From contig NZ_CP127295.1 in NCBI RefSeq assembly GCF_030285665.1, positions 6,634,001-6,698,000 on the forward strand: a DNA stretch of 64,000 nt, written 5' to 3'. This stretch comes from Amycolatopsis mongoliensis (GTDB taxonomy: Bacteria; Actinomycetota; Actinomycetes; Mycobacteriales; Pseudonocardiaceae). Made by a program: the position numbers and the translations under genes. Within the stretch, counting starts at the first letter, position 1. Every line of letters starts with the position of its first letter. Positions 1-8,745 of this stretch are shown here, piece by piece. The notes beneath the pieces are model-generated. The model saw nothing but the letters and a program-made list of their open reading frames with translations. It had not been told where the DNA came from and did no database searches.

Positions 1-99
1 GGCGATGACCAGTGCGCCGGCCGCGATGGCGAGGCCGAGGGCCGCCGTCGCGATCTTCGTCCGCTTCGAGAGGCGGTGTCGTCCACCGGTAGCAGGCAT
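1..99 (-). CDS. secreted or membrane protein, N-terminus only (runs off window)
   Basis: An ATG at base 99 opens a frame that stays open to the window edge. The first 33 residues are a basic start (MPATGGRHRLSKRTK) followed by a hydrophobic run (AALGLAIAAGALVIA), which is a signal peptide or membrane anchor. GGAG lies about 7 bases upstream of the ATG. Nothing of the mature protein is in view, so no function can be given. It is divergent from the acyl-CoA ligase gene. Confidence 0.6.
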   Translation of the reverse strand, partial: MPATGGRHRLSKRTKIATAALGLAIAAGALVIA

Positions 100-353
100 G
101 AATCACTCCAAGTTAACGTGAACATAGAGGGTCCACACGGGCAGCGCGCGGTTGTTCCGAATGGTGCGGCCGAACCGGCCGCGGACGCCATCGTGGCGGC
201 TCCACCAGGGATTTGTCCAGAGCTAAGCGATGAAAGGAGAGAAGGTGAACCATTTCGAACCGGCATCCGTATTCCGCAGTGAAAGGTGGGTTCTGCATTT
301 CCGTGGCGGAGCCGGGTCTTGACGCGGACCGCTGCGCCTCCTAGCGTCGGCAT

Positions 354-367
354 ACCGACCGGTCGGT
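354..367. promoter_or_regulatory. TetR-type operator before the CoA ligase
   Basis: ACCGACCGGTCGGT is a perfect 14-base palindrome ending 19 bases before the ligase ATG, inside the region where its promoter must lie. With flanks it reads ATACCGACCGGTCGGTGT, which matches the 20-base palindrome at 9791-9810 at nearly every position. Palindromes of this size are typical TetR-family sites. The TetR gene at 3052 is the obvious candidate binder; this is inference. Confidence 0.7.
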
Positions 368-386
368 GTCCAAGGGAGGTCACTGG

Positions 387-2039
387 ATGAGCTGGTACGA
401 CGCGAAGCCCTGGCTCGCGAGCTACGACGAACGGGCGCGGACCGCGGAACCGGCGAAGCCGACGACGCTGCCCGAGTCGTTCCGCCGCGCGGTGGACCAC
501 GTGCCCGACCGGGCCGCGATCGCGTACTTCGACGCACGGCTGAGCTACCGCGAGGTCGACGAGCTTTCCGACGGCGTCGCCCGGTACCTCGCGAAGAGCG
601 GCTTCGAGCGCGGCGACCGGCTCGCCCTGGTGCTGCAGAACATCCCGCAGTTCGTCATCGCACTGCTCGGCGCGTGGAAGGCCGGCGGGATCGTGGTGCC
701 GGTCAACCCGATGTACCGCGAGCGCGAGCTCACCCACGTCTTCACCGACGCCGGGGTCAAGGCGGTCGTCTGCTCCCAGCGCGGCTGGAACGCCTACATC
801 GGCGAGACGGCCGCGGCCACCGGGGTCGGCATCACCCTCACCACCAGCGAACTGGAGTTCCAGACGCGCAACGACGAACGCGTGCTCGGCAAGGTCACCC
901 GCGAAGAGACGCCGGGCGCGACGGAACTCCTCGAAGCCGCGGCCACACCGGGCCCGAAGCCCCCGGAACCCGCCTTCGCGCTCGACGACACCGCGCTGAT
1001 CAGCTACACCTCCGGCACGAGCGGTACCCCGAAGGGCGCCACCAACACCCACGGCAACATCGGCACCAACGCCGCCGGGCTCGGCTCGTTCAGCGGCCTC
1101 CCCGCGGGCTCGACCCTGTTCGGGCTCGCGCCGCTGTTCCACATCACCGGCATGGTCTGCGAAGTCGGCTCCGCGATCGACATCGAGGGCACGCTCGCCC
1201 TCGCCTACCGCTTCGACGCCGGGGTCGTGCTCGACGCCCTCCTGGAACACCGGCCGTCGTACATGGTCGGACCGTCCACGGCCTACATGGCGCTGATGGC
1301 GCACCCGTCCTTCAGCCGCGACCACTTCGCGTCGTTCGCGCTGCTCTACTCCGGCGGTGCCGCGCTGCCACCCGCCGTCGTCGAGGCCTTCCGCGCGAAG
1401 ACCGGGCACTACATCCACAACGGCTACGGCCTCACCGAGACGACGGCCGGCTGCGTCGTCGTCCCCGGCACCCTCGAGGCGCCGATCGACCCGGAGTCCG
1501 GCACGATCTCGATCGGCCTGCCGGTGCCGGACACGATCGTCCGGATCCTCGGCGAGAACGGCGAAGAGCTGCCGTTCGGGCAGGCGGGCGAGATCGCCGT
1601 CGAGGGCCCGATGGTCGTCTCCGGCTACTGGAACCGCCCGGACGCGACGGCCGAGGCGCTGCCCGGCGGGCGGCTGCTCACCGGCGACATCGGCTTCATG
1701 GACGAGCGCGGCTGGGTCTACGTCGTCGACCGCAAGAAGGACATGATCAACGCGTCCGGCTTCAAGGTCTGGCCGCGTGAGGTCGAAGACGTCCTGTACA
1801 CGCACCCGGCCGTGCGCGAAGCCGCCGTCGTCGGGGTCGCCGACGAGTACCGCGGCGAGACGGTCAAGGCGTACGTCAGCCCCGCGCCCGGCGCGACCGC
1901 CGACCCGGCGGAACTCGTGGCCTGGTGCAAGGAACGGCTCGCCGCCTACAAGTACCCGCGCACCATCGAAGTCCTCGACGAGCTGCCGAAGACCACCAGC
2001 GGCAAGATCCTGCGCCGCGAACTGCGGGCGAGGGGCTGA
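387..2039 (+). CDS. AMP-forming acyl-CoA ligase (FadD-like)
   Basis: A 550-residue member of the ANL superfamily, which activates a carboxylic acid with ATP and transfers it to CoA. The P-loop-like motif YTSGTSGTPKG is near residue 206, GYGLTET near 346, TGDIGFMD near 432, and the C-terminal catalytic lysine sits in TTSGKILRRELR near 538. The ATG at 387 is preferred over the in-frame GTG at 366 because GGGAGG lies 8 bases before it. The stop overlaps the ATG of the next gene, so the two are coupled. The substrate is not shown by sequence; neighbouring ACAD, MaoC and FabG-type genes suggest a short or branched acid. It sits behind the palindrome at 354-367. Confidence 0.9.
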   Translation: MSWYDAKPWLASYDERARTAEPAKPTTLPESFRRAVDHVPDRAAIAYFDARLSYREVDELSDGVARYLAKSGFERGDRLALVLQNIPQFVIALLGAWKAGGIVVPVNPMYRERELTHVFTDAGVKAVVCSQRGWNAYIGETAAATGVGITLTTSELEFQTRNDERVLGKVTREETPGATELLEAAATPGPKPPEPAFALDDTALISYTSGTSGTPKGATNTHGNIGTNAAGLGSFSGLPAGSTLFGLAPLFHITGMVCEVGSAIDIEGTLALAYRFDAGVVLDALLEHRPSYMVGPSTAYMALMAHPSFSRDHFASFALLYSGGAALPPAVVEAFRAKTGHYIHNGYGLTETTAGCVVVPGTLEAPIDPESGTISIGLPVPDTIVRILGENGEELPFGQAGEIAVEGPMVVSGYWNRPDATAEALPGGRLLTGDIGFMDERGWVYVVDRKKDMINASGFKVWPREVEDVLYTHPAVREAAVVGVADEYRGETVKAYVSPAPGATADPAELVAWCKERLAAYKYPRTIEVLDELPKTTSGKILRRELRARG

Positions 2040-3007
2040 TGGTCGAGACGGTCCGCGGCGCGATCGCGCCGGAAGCGCTGGGCAAGGTCCTGATGCACGA
2101 GCACCTCTTCGTGCTCAGCCCCGAGTTCGTCGCCAACTACCCCGAGCACGAAGGGTTCAAGGAGGACGAGCACGTCCCCGAGGCGATCCGGCGGCTCAAG
2201 GAGCTGAAGGACGCCGGTATCGACACGATCGTCGACCCGACGGTGATCGGCCTGGGCCGCTACATCCCGCGCGTGCAGCGGGTCGCCGCCGAGGTCGAGG
2301 TCAACATCGTCGTCGCGACCGGGCTCTACACGTACAACGACGTGCCGCACTACCTGCACTTCCGCGGGCCCGGCACGATGCTGCAGGGCGACGACCCGCT
2401 CGTCGGGATGTTCGTCGGGGACCTCCGCGAGGGCATCGCGGGCACCGGCGTCAAGGCCGGGCTGCTCAAGTGCGCCACCGACGAGCCCGGCGTGACGCCC
2501 GGCGTCGAGCGCGTGCTGCGCGCGGTCGCGAAGGCGCACGTCGAGACCGGCGCGCCGATCATGACCCACACGCACGCCGGCACGCGGCGCGGGCTGGAGC
2601 AGCAGGCGATCTTCGCCGACGAGGGCGTCGACCTGAGCCGGGTGCTGGTCGGGCACTCCGGCGACTCGACGGACCTGGACTACCTGACCGAGCTGGCCGA
2701 CCGCGGGTCGCTGCTCGGCATGGACCGGTTCGGGCTCGACCTGCTGCTGCCGTTCGAGGAGCGCGTGAACACCGTCGCGGCGATGTGCGAGCGCGGCTAC
2801 GCGGGCAGCATGGTGCTCTCGCACGACGCGTCCTGCTACATCGACTGGCTGCCCGCCGAGCAACTGCCCGTGCTGACGCCGAACTGGCACTACCTGCACA
2901 TCACGCGGGACGTGCTGCCCGCACTGCGGGAACGCGGGGTGTCCGAAACGGACATCACCACGATGCTCGTCGACAACCCGCGGCGGTTCCTGTCCTGGCG
3001 GGACTGA
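2039..3007 (+). CDS. phosphotriesterase-family metal hydrolase, probable lactonase
   Basis: A 322-residue amidohydrolase-fold enzyme of the phosphotriesterase family. The metal ligands are visible in order: HEH at residues 20-22, the lysine that is normally carbamylated in GLLKCATDE near 143, THTHAG near 177, GHSGDS near 205 and the catalytic aspartate in LSHDAS near 261. Many bacterial members are lactonases rather than true phosphotriesterases. The ATG overlaps the stop of the ligase (TGATG), so the products are made together. This pairing suggests a lactone or ester is opened to an acid that the ligase then activates. The substrate is inference. Confidence 0.85.
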   Translation: MVETVRGAIAPEALGKVLMHEHLFVLSPEFVANYPEHEGFKEDEHVPEAIRRLKELKDAGIDTIVDPTVIGLGRYIPRVQRVAAEVEVNIVVATGLYTYNDVPHYLHFRGPGTMLQGDDPLVGMFVGDLREGIAGTGVKAGLLKCATDEPGVTPGVERVLRAVAKAHVETGAPIMTHTHAGTRRGLEQQAIFADEGVDLSRVLVGHSGDSTDLDYLTELADRGSLLGMDRFGLDLLLPFEERVNTVAAMCERGYAGSMVLSHDASCYIDWLPAEQLPVLTPNWHYLHITRDVLPALRERGVSETDITTMLVDNPRRFLSWRD

Positions 3008-3051
3008 GCCGTTATCCTGGTGCGTCCTGATTCGGAGAGGGGGTACTTGCC

Positions 3052-3675
3052 GTGACCCGAGCAAGCACCCGTAAGCCGGGCGAGGCGGCCGGCGAAGACC
3101 AGGCCGCCGTGCCGCGCCGGCTGCTGGAGCACGCCACGAAGCTGTTCGCCAAAAAGGGCTTCGACCGCACGTCCGTCCAGGAGATCGTCGAGGCCGCGGG
3201 CGTCACCAAGGGCGCGATGTACCACTACTTCGGCTCGAAGGACGACCTGCTCTACGAGATCTACGCCCGCGTCCTGCGCGAGCAGACCCGCCAGCTGGAG
3301 AGCGTCGCCTCGTCGAGCGCCCCGCTGCGTGAACGCCTCGCCGCCGCCGCGTCCGACGTCGTCGTCTCCAGCATCGACAACCTCGACGACAACACGATCT
3401 TCCTGCAGTCGATGCACCAGCTGTCGCCGGACAAGCAGAAGGCGGTGCGCGCCGAGCGCCGCAAGTACCACGAGCGCTTCCGCGGCCTGGTCGAGGAAGG
3501 GCAGGCGTCGGGGGAGTTCCGCACGGACAAGCCGGCCGACGTGGTCGTCGACTTCTTCTTCGGGTCGGTCCACCACCTGGGCTCGTGGTACCGCCGCGGC
3601 GGCACGCTGTCGGCCCGCCAGGTCGGCGACCACTACGCGGACCTGCTCCTGGACGCGCTCCGCCCACCTGGTTGA
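3052..3675 (+). CDS. TetR-family transcriptional regulator
   Basis: A 207-residue regulator with an N-terminal TetR helix-turn-helix at about residues 25-70 (AKKGFDRTSVQEIVEAAGVT then KGAMYHYFGSKDDLLYEIY) and a helical ligand domain after it. The start is GTG at 3052 with a purine-rich GGAGAGGGGG upstream. It is the third gene of the ligase-lactonase unit, 44 bases downstream. The palindromes at 354-367 and 9791-9810 are good candidates for its operators, which would make it the local regulator of both the plus-strand unit and the minus-strand dehydrogenase operon. The ligand is probably an acyl-CoA, by family analogy. Confidence 0.9.
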   Translation: MTRASTRKPGEAAGEDQAAVPRRLLEHATKLFAKKGFDRTSVQEIVEAAGVTKGAMYHYFGSKDDLLYEIYARVLREQTRQLESVASSSAPLRERLAAAASDVVVSSIDNLDDNTIFLQSMHQLSPDKQKAVRAERRKYHERFRGLVEEGQASGEFRTDKPADVVVDFFFGSVHHLGSWYRRGGTLSARQVGDHYADLLLDALRPPG

Positions 3676-3683
3676 GGGACGGG

Positions 3684-3997
3684 GTGACGCTCCCTGTTCT
3701 CGACAAGCTGACCGGAGCGGAGCGGGAACTGGCCGTCGCGGCCTCGCTTACGTGACCGACGCCCCGGTGCGGGCCGTGGTGCTGCGCGAGCTGCTGCTGG
3801 GCCTGCGCGGTCCGGTGGACCCCCGCGGGGTGCGCCTGGGAGGCGCCCGCATCGCCGGGACGCTGGATCTCGACCACGTCGAGGCCGTGGTGGGTCTCGC
3901 CCTGGTCGACTGCGTGGTCGTGAACCCGATCAGTGCCCGGCGGGCCGCGCGGCTGAGGTTCGTTGACAGCGGCGCGGCGGCTGGTCCGACGACATGA
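3684..3997 (+). pseudogene. frameshifted N-terminus of a pentapeptide-repeat-like membrane-associated protein
   Basis: A GTG at 3684 opens VTLPVLDKLTGAERELAVAA and stops at 3755. One base back, a second frame continues with VRAVVLRELLLGL and then RGVRLGGARIAGTLDLDHVE, a beginning I recognise from actinomycete proteins with leucine- and arginine-rich pentapeptide-like repeats. The frame loses similarity near 3960. It is therefore a short 5-prime remnant with a frameshift near 3752, and the rest of the gene is gone. The family assignment is from memory. Confidence 0.55.
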
Positions 3998-4020
3998 ATG
4001 AGTCATTCATGTCGTCGGAC
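3984..4020. repeat. perfect 18-bp inverted repeat, one-base loop
   Basis: GTCCGACGACATGAATGA and its exact complement flank a single G. The core ATGAATGAGTCATTCAT is shared with the next palindrome. It lies between a gene remnant and the 3-prime end of the hydrolase at 4128. There is no T-tract, so it is not a classical terminator, although it could stop transcription or be a dispersed intergenic palindrome. Confidence 0.8.
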
Positions 4021-4023
4021 GAG

Positions 4024-4040
4024 GTGAATGGGTCATTCAC
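4024..4040. repeat. second GAATG/CATTC palindrome
   Basis: GTGAATGGGTCATTCAC has 7-base perfect arms around GGT. It follows the larger palindrome by three bases and has the same GAATG-CATTC core, so the two look like copies of one element type. Confidence 0.7.
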
Positions 4041-4127
4041 TGCATCGCGGCCGGGGCTGTTCGGGCCGGGCTCTCTTGGCGCAGGTTCCCGCCGCCCCGA
4101 ACGTCGAACACCTTGCACCGTGCACCA

Positions 4128-5015
4128 CTAGTGCCGCCGGAGGTGGTCCAGCACGAGGGCGCTCACCTCGTCGGGCACCTCCATCGCCATCCACTGGCTC
4201 GTGCCCTCGACGATCTGGAAGCGGTACTCCGCGTCGATGTGGTGGACCGTCAGCTCCGCGGCGCTCTGGCCGAGGTACGGGTCCTCGCTGCCCCACAGGT
4301 AGAGCGTCGGCACGGTGATGCGGCCGGCCGGAACGTCGAATCCGTCGTTCGTGGCGCCGCGGTACCAATTCAGCGTCGCGGTCAGCGCGCCCGGCTCGGA
4401 AAGGCGCGCGACGGCGCGTTCGACGAATTCGACCGGAATCCGCCGGTTGTAAACAGCGCGTAATTGTGCGGCTTCGTCGCGTAAGAGGAATTTCTCGGCT
4501 TTGCCGACGCCGCGGCGGAAGAAGCGGATGTAGCCGAGGTCGTGGAACTGCCCGTCGTCGGTGGCGGCCGCGCGCTGCAGCGCCGACGGGTGCGGGGTGG
4601 AGAGCACCGTCAAGGACCGCAGCCGGCCGGGGTGCGCGGTGGCGAGCGCCCAGGCGACCATGCCGCCCCAGTCGCGCGCGACCAGGTGGAACCGGTCGGC
4701 GCCCTGGCTGTCGGCGAAGGCGAGGGCGTCGCCGACCAGGTGCTCGATCGCGTAGTGCTCGACGCCCTCGGGGCGCGCTTCCCGGGCGTAGCCACGCTGG
4801 TCGACCGCGACGGCGCGGTAGCCGGCCTCGCCGAGGGCGTGCAGCTGCTCGGTCCAGGCGTCGGCGAATTCGGGCCAGCCGTGCAGCAGCAGGACCAGCT
4901 CGCCCGCTTCGGGTCCGGCCGCGAGCGCGCTGTACCGGTGACCGCCGACGGCGACGGTCAATTCTTCCAGCGCGGCGGGCGCGCCGGCATCCGTCGGCGC
5001 GGCGGCGAATTCCAT
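4128..5015 (-). CDS. alpha/beta hydrolase, epoxide-hydrolase-like, catalytic His replaced
   Basis: A 295-residue alpha/beta hydrolase of the epoxide hydrolase / haloalkane dehalogenase type. The oxyanion motif LLLHGWPE is near residue 33. The nucleophile elbow reads ARDWGG near 105, with Asp in the nucleophile position. A likely acid is in LWGSEDPYLG. Where the family normally has the catalytic histidine near the C-terminus (HW followed by EVP-like), this protein reads GTSQWMAMEVPDEV, with Gln instead. It may be inactive or have another role. The ATG at 5015 (MEFAAAPTDAG) fits the family better than an upstream in-frame ATG at 5105. Confidence 0.8.
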   Translation of the reverse strand: MEFAAAPTDAGAPAALEELTVAVGGHRYSALAAGPEAGELVLLLHGWPEFADAWTEQLHALGEAGYRAVAVDQRGYAREARPEGVEHYAIEHLVGDALAFADSQGADRFHLVARDWGGMVAWALATAHPGRLRSLTVLSTPHPSALQRAAATDDGQFHDLGYIRFFRRGVGKAEKFLLRDEAAQLRAVYNRRIPVEFVERAVARLSEPGALTATLNWYRGATNDGFDVPAGRITVPTLYLWGSEDPYLGQSAAELTVHHIDAEYRFQIVEGTSQWMAMEVPDEVSALVLDHLRRH

Positions 5016-5174
5016 GGCGCCCAGGCTAGATCGCGATGGGTGGGGAGAACCATGGGAAGGCGGGCACTTTTGCCACCCTTTTGCCTCGCGAGTGGCCTGG
5101 CTCACAGAATTTTCGCTCAGACGAGCGAAAATGCGAAGAAAGATGAATAGTATTCACGAACGGGCGGCTCGGCG

Positions 5175-5220
5175 GTCGTGAGCGGGAAACAGTGTTCTAA
5201 CCCTGTTTCCCACTCACGAC
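5175..5220. terminator. strong stem-loop between two minus-strand genes
   Basis: GTCGTGAGCGGGAAACAG pairs with CTGTTTCCCACTCACGAC over 18 positions with one G-T wobble and a 10-base loop. It lies 18 bases past the stop of the acyl-CoA dehydrogenase at 5238 and separates that operon from the hydrolase. It has no U-run, which is common for actinomycete terminators. Confidence 0.7.
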
Positions 5221-5237
5221 CGGCCGCGGCAGACCAC

Positions 5238-6344
5238 TCAGGCGGGCAGGTTCACCAGGTCCGCCAGCCGGGCCCGGTGCCGTCCCGGGGTGCCGAGCGC
5301 CAGTTCGTCCGCCTTCGCGCGCTTCAGGTACAGGTGGGCCGGGTGCTCCCACGTCATCCCGATCCCGCCGTGCAGCTGGATCGCCTCTTCGGTGGCCTTC
5401 ACCGCGATCGGGGCGTTGCGGGCCTGGGCGACCGCCACCGCGATCGGCACGTCGGTGCCGGTGGCCAGCGCGTCGGCCGCGTTCCGGGCCGTCGCGCGGG
5501 CGAGCACCAGGTCCGTGTACAGGTTCGCCAGCCGGTGCTTGAGCGACTGGAACCCGCCCACCGGCCGGCCGAACTGGTACCGGCCCTTCAGGTACGACAC
5601 CGTCTCCGTGAGCGCCCACTCGGCGAGGCCGGTCTGCTCCGACGCCAGGATGCCCGCCCCGAACAGGAGGGCCTCCTCCAGCGCCGAAGCGGCCTCCGGA
5701 CCCGACGCCACCAGGACCGCCGGCGCGTTGTCCAGCACCACGTCGGCCACCCGGCGCGTCAGGTCGAACGACACCAGCTCCGACACCGTCGCCGCGGCGG
5801 CCTCGACCACGTACAGCCCCGGCCCGTCCGGGCCCGCGGCCGGCACGACCAGCAGGTCCGCCACCGACGCGTCGGCGACCGTGCCCACCCGCCCGCTCAG
5901 CGTGCCGTCCGCGTTCGCCGTCACCGAGGACGGGAAGCCCGCACCCGGCGCCGTGGACAGCGGGACGGCCAGCGCACCGATCGCCGAACCCGCGGCCAGG
6001 CGGCCCACGTACTCGCGGTCCGCGGTGTGCAGCAGCGCCGTCGTCGCCAGCACCACGCTGCCCAGGAACGGCACCGGCGCGACGCTGCGGCCCAGTTCCT
6101 CGGCCACCACGGCCACCTCGCGGGCCGACGCGCCGTGCCCGCCCAGCTCCTCGGGCACCGCCAGCCCGGCCACGCCGACCTCGTCGGCCAGCGTGCGCCA
6201 CAGCTTCAGGTCGTAGCCTTCGGCCGTCTCGACGCGGGCCAGCAGCGCTTCGGCACCGGCCTTGTCCTTGAGCAGGTCCCGGACCGAAGCCCGCAGGTCC
6301 TCTTCGACGTCCGAATAGAGCAGGTCAGGCTGTGTCTGGCTCAT
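5238..6344 (-). CDS. acyl-CoA dehydrogenase (FadE-type subunit)
   Basis: A 368-residue acyl-CoA dehydrogenase. It has the N-terminal helical domain, the middle beta domain, and the C-terminal helices with YLKGRYQFGRPVGGFQSLKH and QLHGGIGMTWEHPAHLYLKR, the FAD and dimer-contact segments. Its ATG overlaps the stop of the next dehydrogenase upstream by four bases (ATGA). Adjacent pairs of this kind in actinobacteria usually form alpha2-beta2 dehydrogenases in which only one subunit carries the catalytic Glu; that is known for the steroid FadE pairs and inferred here. It is the last gene of the operon before the stem-loop at 5175. Confidence 0.88.
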   Translation of the reverse strand: MSQTQPDLLYSDVEEDLRASVRDLLKDKAGAEALLARVETAEGYDLKLWRTLADEVGVAGLAVPEELGGHGASAREVAVVAEELGRSVAPVPFLGSVVLATTALLHTADREYVGRLAAGSAIGALAVPLSTAPGAGFPSSVTANADGTLSGRVGTVADASVADLLVVPAAGPDGPGLYVVEAAAATVSELVSFDLTRRVADVVLDNAPAVLVASGPEAASALEEALLFGAGILASEQTGLAEWALTETVSYLKGRYQFGRPVGGFQSLKHRLANLYTDLVLARATARNAADALATGTDVPIAVAVAQARNAPIAVKATEEAIQLHGGIGMTWEHPAHLYLKRAKADELALGTPGRHRARLADLVNLPA

Positions 6345-7525
6345 CGGGGAAGGTCCTTCCAGGCGACGTCCTTGTCGACGCGCGGCTCCGAGGGCAGCCC
6401 CAGCACGCGCTCGGCGATGATGTTGCGCAGGACCTCCGAGGTGCCGCCCTCGATGGAGTTCCCCTTCGCGCGCAGGTAGCGGTAGCCGGCTTCGCGGCCG
6501 GTGAAGTCGACGATGGCCGGGCGCCGGAACGTCCAGTCGTCGTAGGCGAGGCCCTCTTCGCCGAGCAGCTCGACCTCCAGGCCGGTCAGCGCCTGGTTCA
6601 GCTCCGAGAACGCGACCTTCATGGCCGAGCCCTCCGGCCCGGGCGCGCCCGCCGTCAGCTGCTGGCGCAGCCGGGTGCCGGCCAGCCGCAGCGTCTCCGC
6701 CTCGACCCAGCGCTGCACCAGCCGGTCACGCAGCTCCGGCGTCCGCAGCTCGGGCCGCTCGCGCCAGGTCTTCGCGACGATGCCGATCAGCCCGCCCTCG
6801 CGGGGCTGGACGTGCCCGCCGATCGCGACGCGCTCGTTCATCAGCGTCGTCTGCGCGACCTTCCAGCCCTCGCCGACCGCGCCCAGGCGCTGGGTGTCCG
6901 GGATCCGGACCTCGGTCAGGAAGACCTCGTTGAACTCGGCCTCGCCGGTGATCTGGCGCAGCGGCCGCACCTCGACACCCGGCGCGGTCATGTCGCAGAG
7001 GAAGTAGGTCATGCCCTGGTGCTTCGGGACGTCCGGGTCGGTGCGGGTGACCAGGATCGCCCACTGCGACTCGTGCGCGCCGGACGTCCACACCTTCTGG
7101 CCGGTGACGATCCAGTCGTCGCCGTCGCGCACGGCCCGCGTGCCCAGCGCCGCGAGGTCGGACCCGGCGCCCGGTTCGCTGAACAGCTGGCACCACACCT
7201 CCTCGCCGGTCCACAGTGGACGCAGGAAGCGTTCGCGCTGCTCCGGGGTGCCGAAGGCGAGGATGGTCGGCGCGGCCATGCCGAGGCCGATGCCGATCCG
7301 GCGCGGGTTGTTGTCCGGCGCGCCCGCGTCCGCGAACACACCGTCCACGACGGACTGCAGCGCGCGGGGCGCGTTCTGCCCGCCGAGGCCGGCGGGGAAG
7401 TGGATCCAGGCGAGGCCGGCGTCGAACCGGGCCCGCAGGAACTCCAGCCGGTCGGTCGACGCGGGGTCGTGCGCGGCCAGGAACTCGGTCGCCTGGCGGC
7501 TCAGGTCTTCGGCGGTGACAGTCAC
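6341..7525 (-). CDS. acyl-CoA dehydrogenase (FadE-type, partner subunit)
   Basis: A 394-residue acyl-CoA dehydrogenase. The FAD-binding middle domain is clear: VWCQLFSEPGAGSDLAAL near residue 120 and WIVTGQKVWTSGAH near 150. The C-terminus has RAKGNSIEGGTSEVLRNIIA, which carries the region used for FAD contacts. The start is GTG at 7525, overlapping the previous stop (GTGA). It overlaps the downstream dehydrogenase as well, so the three ACAD genes are translationally coupled. It probably pairs with the 5238-6344 product. Confidence 0.9.
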   Translation of the reverse strand: MTVTAEDLSRQATEFLAAHDPASTDRLEFLRARFDAGLAWIHFPAGLGGQNAPRALQSVVDGVFADAGAPDNNPRRIGIGLGMAAPTILAFGTPEQRERFLRPLWTGEEVWCQLFSEPGAGSDLAALGTRAVRDGDDWIVTGQKVWTSGAHESQWAILVTRTDPDVPKHQGMTYFLCDMTAPGVEVRPLRQITGEAEFNEVFLTEVRIPDTQRLGAVGEGWKVAQTTLMNERVAIGGHVQPREGGLIGIVAKTWRERPELRTPELRDRLVQRWVEAETLRLAGTRLRQQLTAGAPGPEGSAMKVAFSELNQALTGLEVELLGEEGLAYDDWTFRRPAIVDFTGREAGYRYLRAKGNSIEGGTSEVLRNIIAERVLGLPSEPRVDKDVAWKDLPR

Positions 7526-8745
7526 TTCGCGCCCTCCGAGAGGTACTTCTTCAGCTCACGCCGGGCGAGTGAGCGCTTGTGGACCTCGTCCGGCCCGTCG
7601 GCCAGGCGCAGCGTGCGGTTGCCCGCCCACATCGCCGCCAAGGGGAAGTCCTGGCTGACGCCGCCCGCGCCGTGCACCTGCACGGCCTTGTCGAGGATCC
7701 ACTCGACGGTGATCGGGGTGGAGATCTTGATCGCCTGGATCTCGGTGTGCGCGCCCTGGTTGCCGACGGTGTCCATCAGCCACGCGGTCTTGAGCACGAG
7801 CAGCCGCTGCTGCTCGATCTTCACGCGCGACTCGGCGATCCAGTCCTGCACGACGCCCTGCTGGGCGATCGGCTTGCCGAACGCTTCGCGCGAGATCGCG
7901 CGCCGGCACATGAGCTCCAGCGCCCGCTCGGCCATCCCGATGGCGCGCATGCAGTGGTGGATGCGGCCCGGGCCGAGGCGGGCCTGGGCGATCGCGAAGC
8001 CGTCGCCCTCGCCGGCGATGAGGTTCTCCACCGGCACGCGGACGTCCTCGAAGAGCACCTCGGCGTGGCCGCCGTGGTCGCTGTCGTCGTAGCCGAAGAC
8101 GTTCATGCCGCGCTTGACCGTCACGCCCGGAGTGTCGCGGGGGACCAGGATCATGCTCTGCTGCTTGTGCGGCGCGGCGTCCGGGTCGGTCTTGCCCATG
8201 ACGATGAAGATCTTGCACGCGGGGTTCATCGCGCCGGAGATGTACCACTTGCGGCCGTTGACGACGTACTCGTCGCCGTCGCGGCGGATGGCCGTCTCGA
8301 TGTTGCGGGCGTCGGAGGAGGCGACGTCCGGCTCGGTCATCGCGAACGCGGAGCGGATTTCGCCGTTCAGCAACGGCTCGAGCCACTGCTTCTGCTGCTG
8401 CTCGTTGCCGAACATGGCCAGCACTTCCATGTTCCCGGTGTCCGGGGCGGCGCAGTTGAGCGCGGTCGGGGCGAGCCGGATGCTGCGGCCGGTGATCTCC
8501 GCCAGCGGCGCGTACTGCAGGTTCGTCAGGCCCGCGCCGTGGTCGCCGGGGAGGAAGAAGTTCCACAGGCCGCGCTTGCGGGCTTCGGCCTTGAGCTCGT
8601 CCATGACCGGCGGGATCGCCCACGGGTCGTCGCGTTCGGCGAGCTGCTGTTCGAAGACCGGTTCGGCGGGGTAGATGTGCGAGTCCATGAACTCGAGGAG
8701 CTTCCCGCGCAGCTCCTCGGTCTTCTCGTCGAACGCGAAGTCCAT
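7522..8745 (-). CDS. acyl-CoA dehydrogenase, ACAD10/11- or LvaC-like
   Basis: A 407-residue dehydrogenase starting MDFAFDEKTEELRGKLLEF. It has AFAMTEPDVASSDARN near residue 134, KWYISGAMNP near 164, and the C-terminal VQVHGAGGVSQDFPLA segment. It follows an APH-fold kinase gene whose stop overlaps its ATG (TAATG), with AGGAG just upstream. Kinase plus this ACAD type recalls the APH-ACAD fusion of ACAD10/11 and the LvaA/LvaC pair of levulinate catabolism, in which a 4-hydroxyacyl-CoA is phosphorylated and phosphate is then eliminated. That role is inferred from gene pairing. Confidence 0.88.
   Translation of the reverse strand: MDFAFDEKTEELRGKLLEFMDSHIYPAEPVFEQQLAERDDPWAIPPVMDELKAEARKRGLWNFFLPGDHGAGLTNLQYAPLAEITGRSIRLAPTALNCAAPDTGNMEVLAMFGNEQQQKQWLEPLLNGEIRSAFAMTEPDVASSDARNIETAIRRDGDEYVVNGRKWYISGAMNPACKIFIVMGKTDPDAAPHKQQSMILVPRDTPGVTVKRGMNVFGYDDSDHGGHAEVLFEDVRVPVENLIAGEGDGFAIAQARLGPGRIHHCMRAIGMAERALELMCRRAISREAFGKPIAQQGVVQDWIAESRVKIEQQRLLVLKTAWLMDTVGNQGAHTEIQAIKISTPITVEWILDKAVQVHGAGGVSQDFPLAAMWAGNRTLRLADGPDEVHKRSLARRELKKYLSEGAK

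Noticed and set aside
6332..8092. Long plus-strand open frame opposite the acyl-CoA dehydrogenases
   Set aside because: It is rich in Arg, Gln, Pro and Gly with no family match, and lies opposite strong dehydrogenase genes. High GC keeps the antisense frame free of stops.
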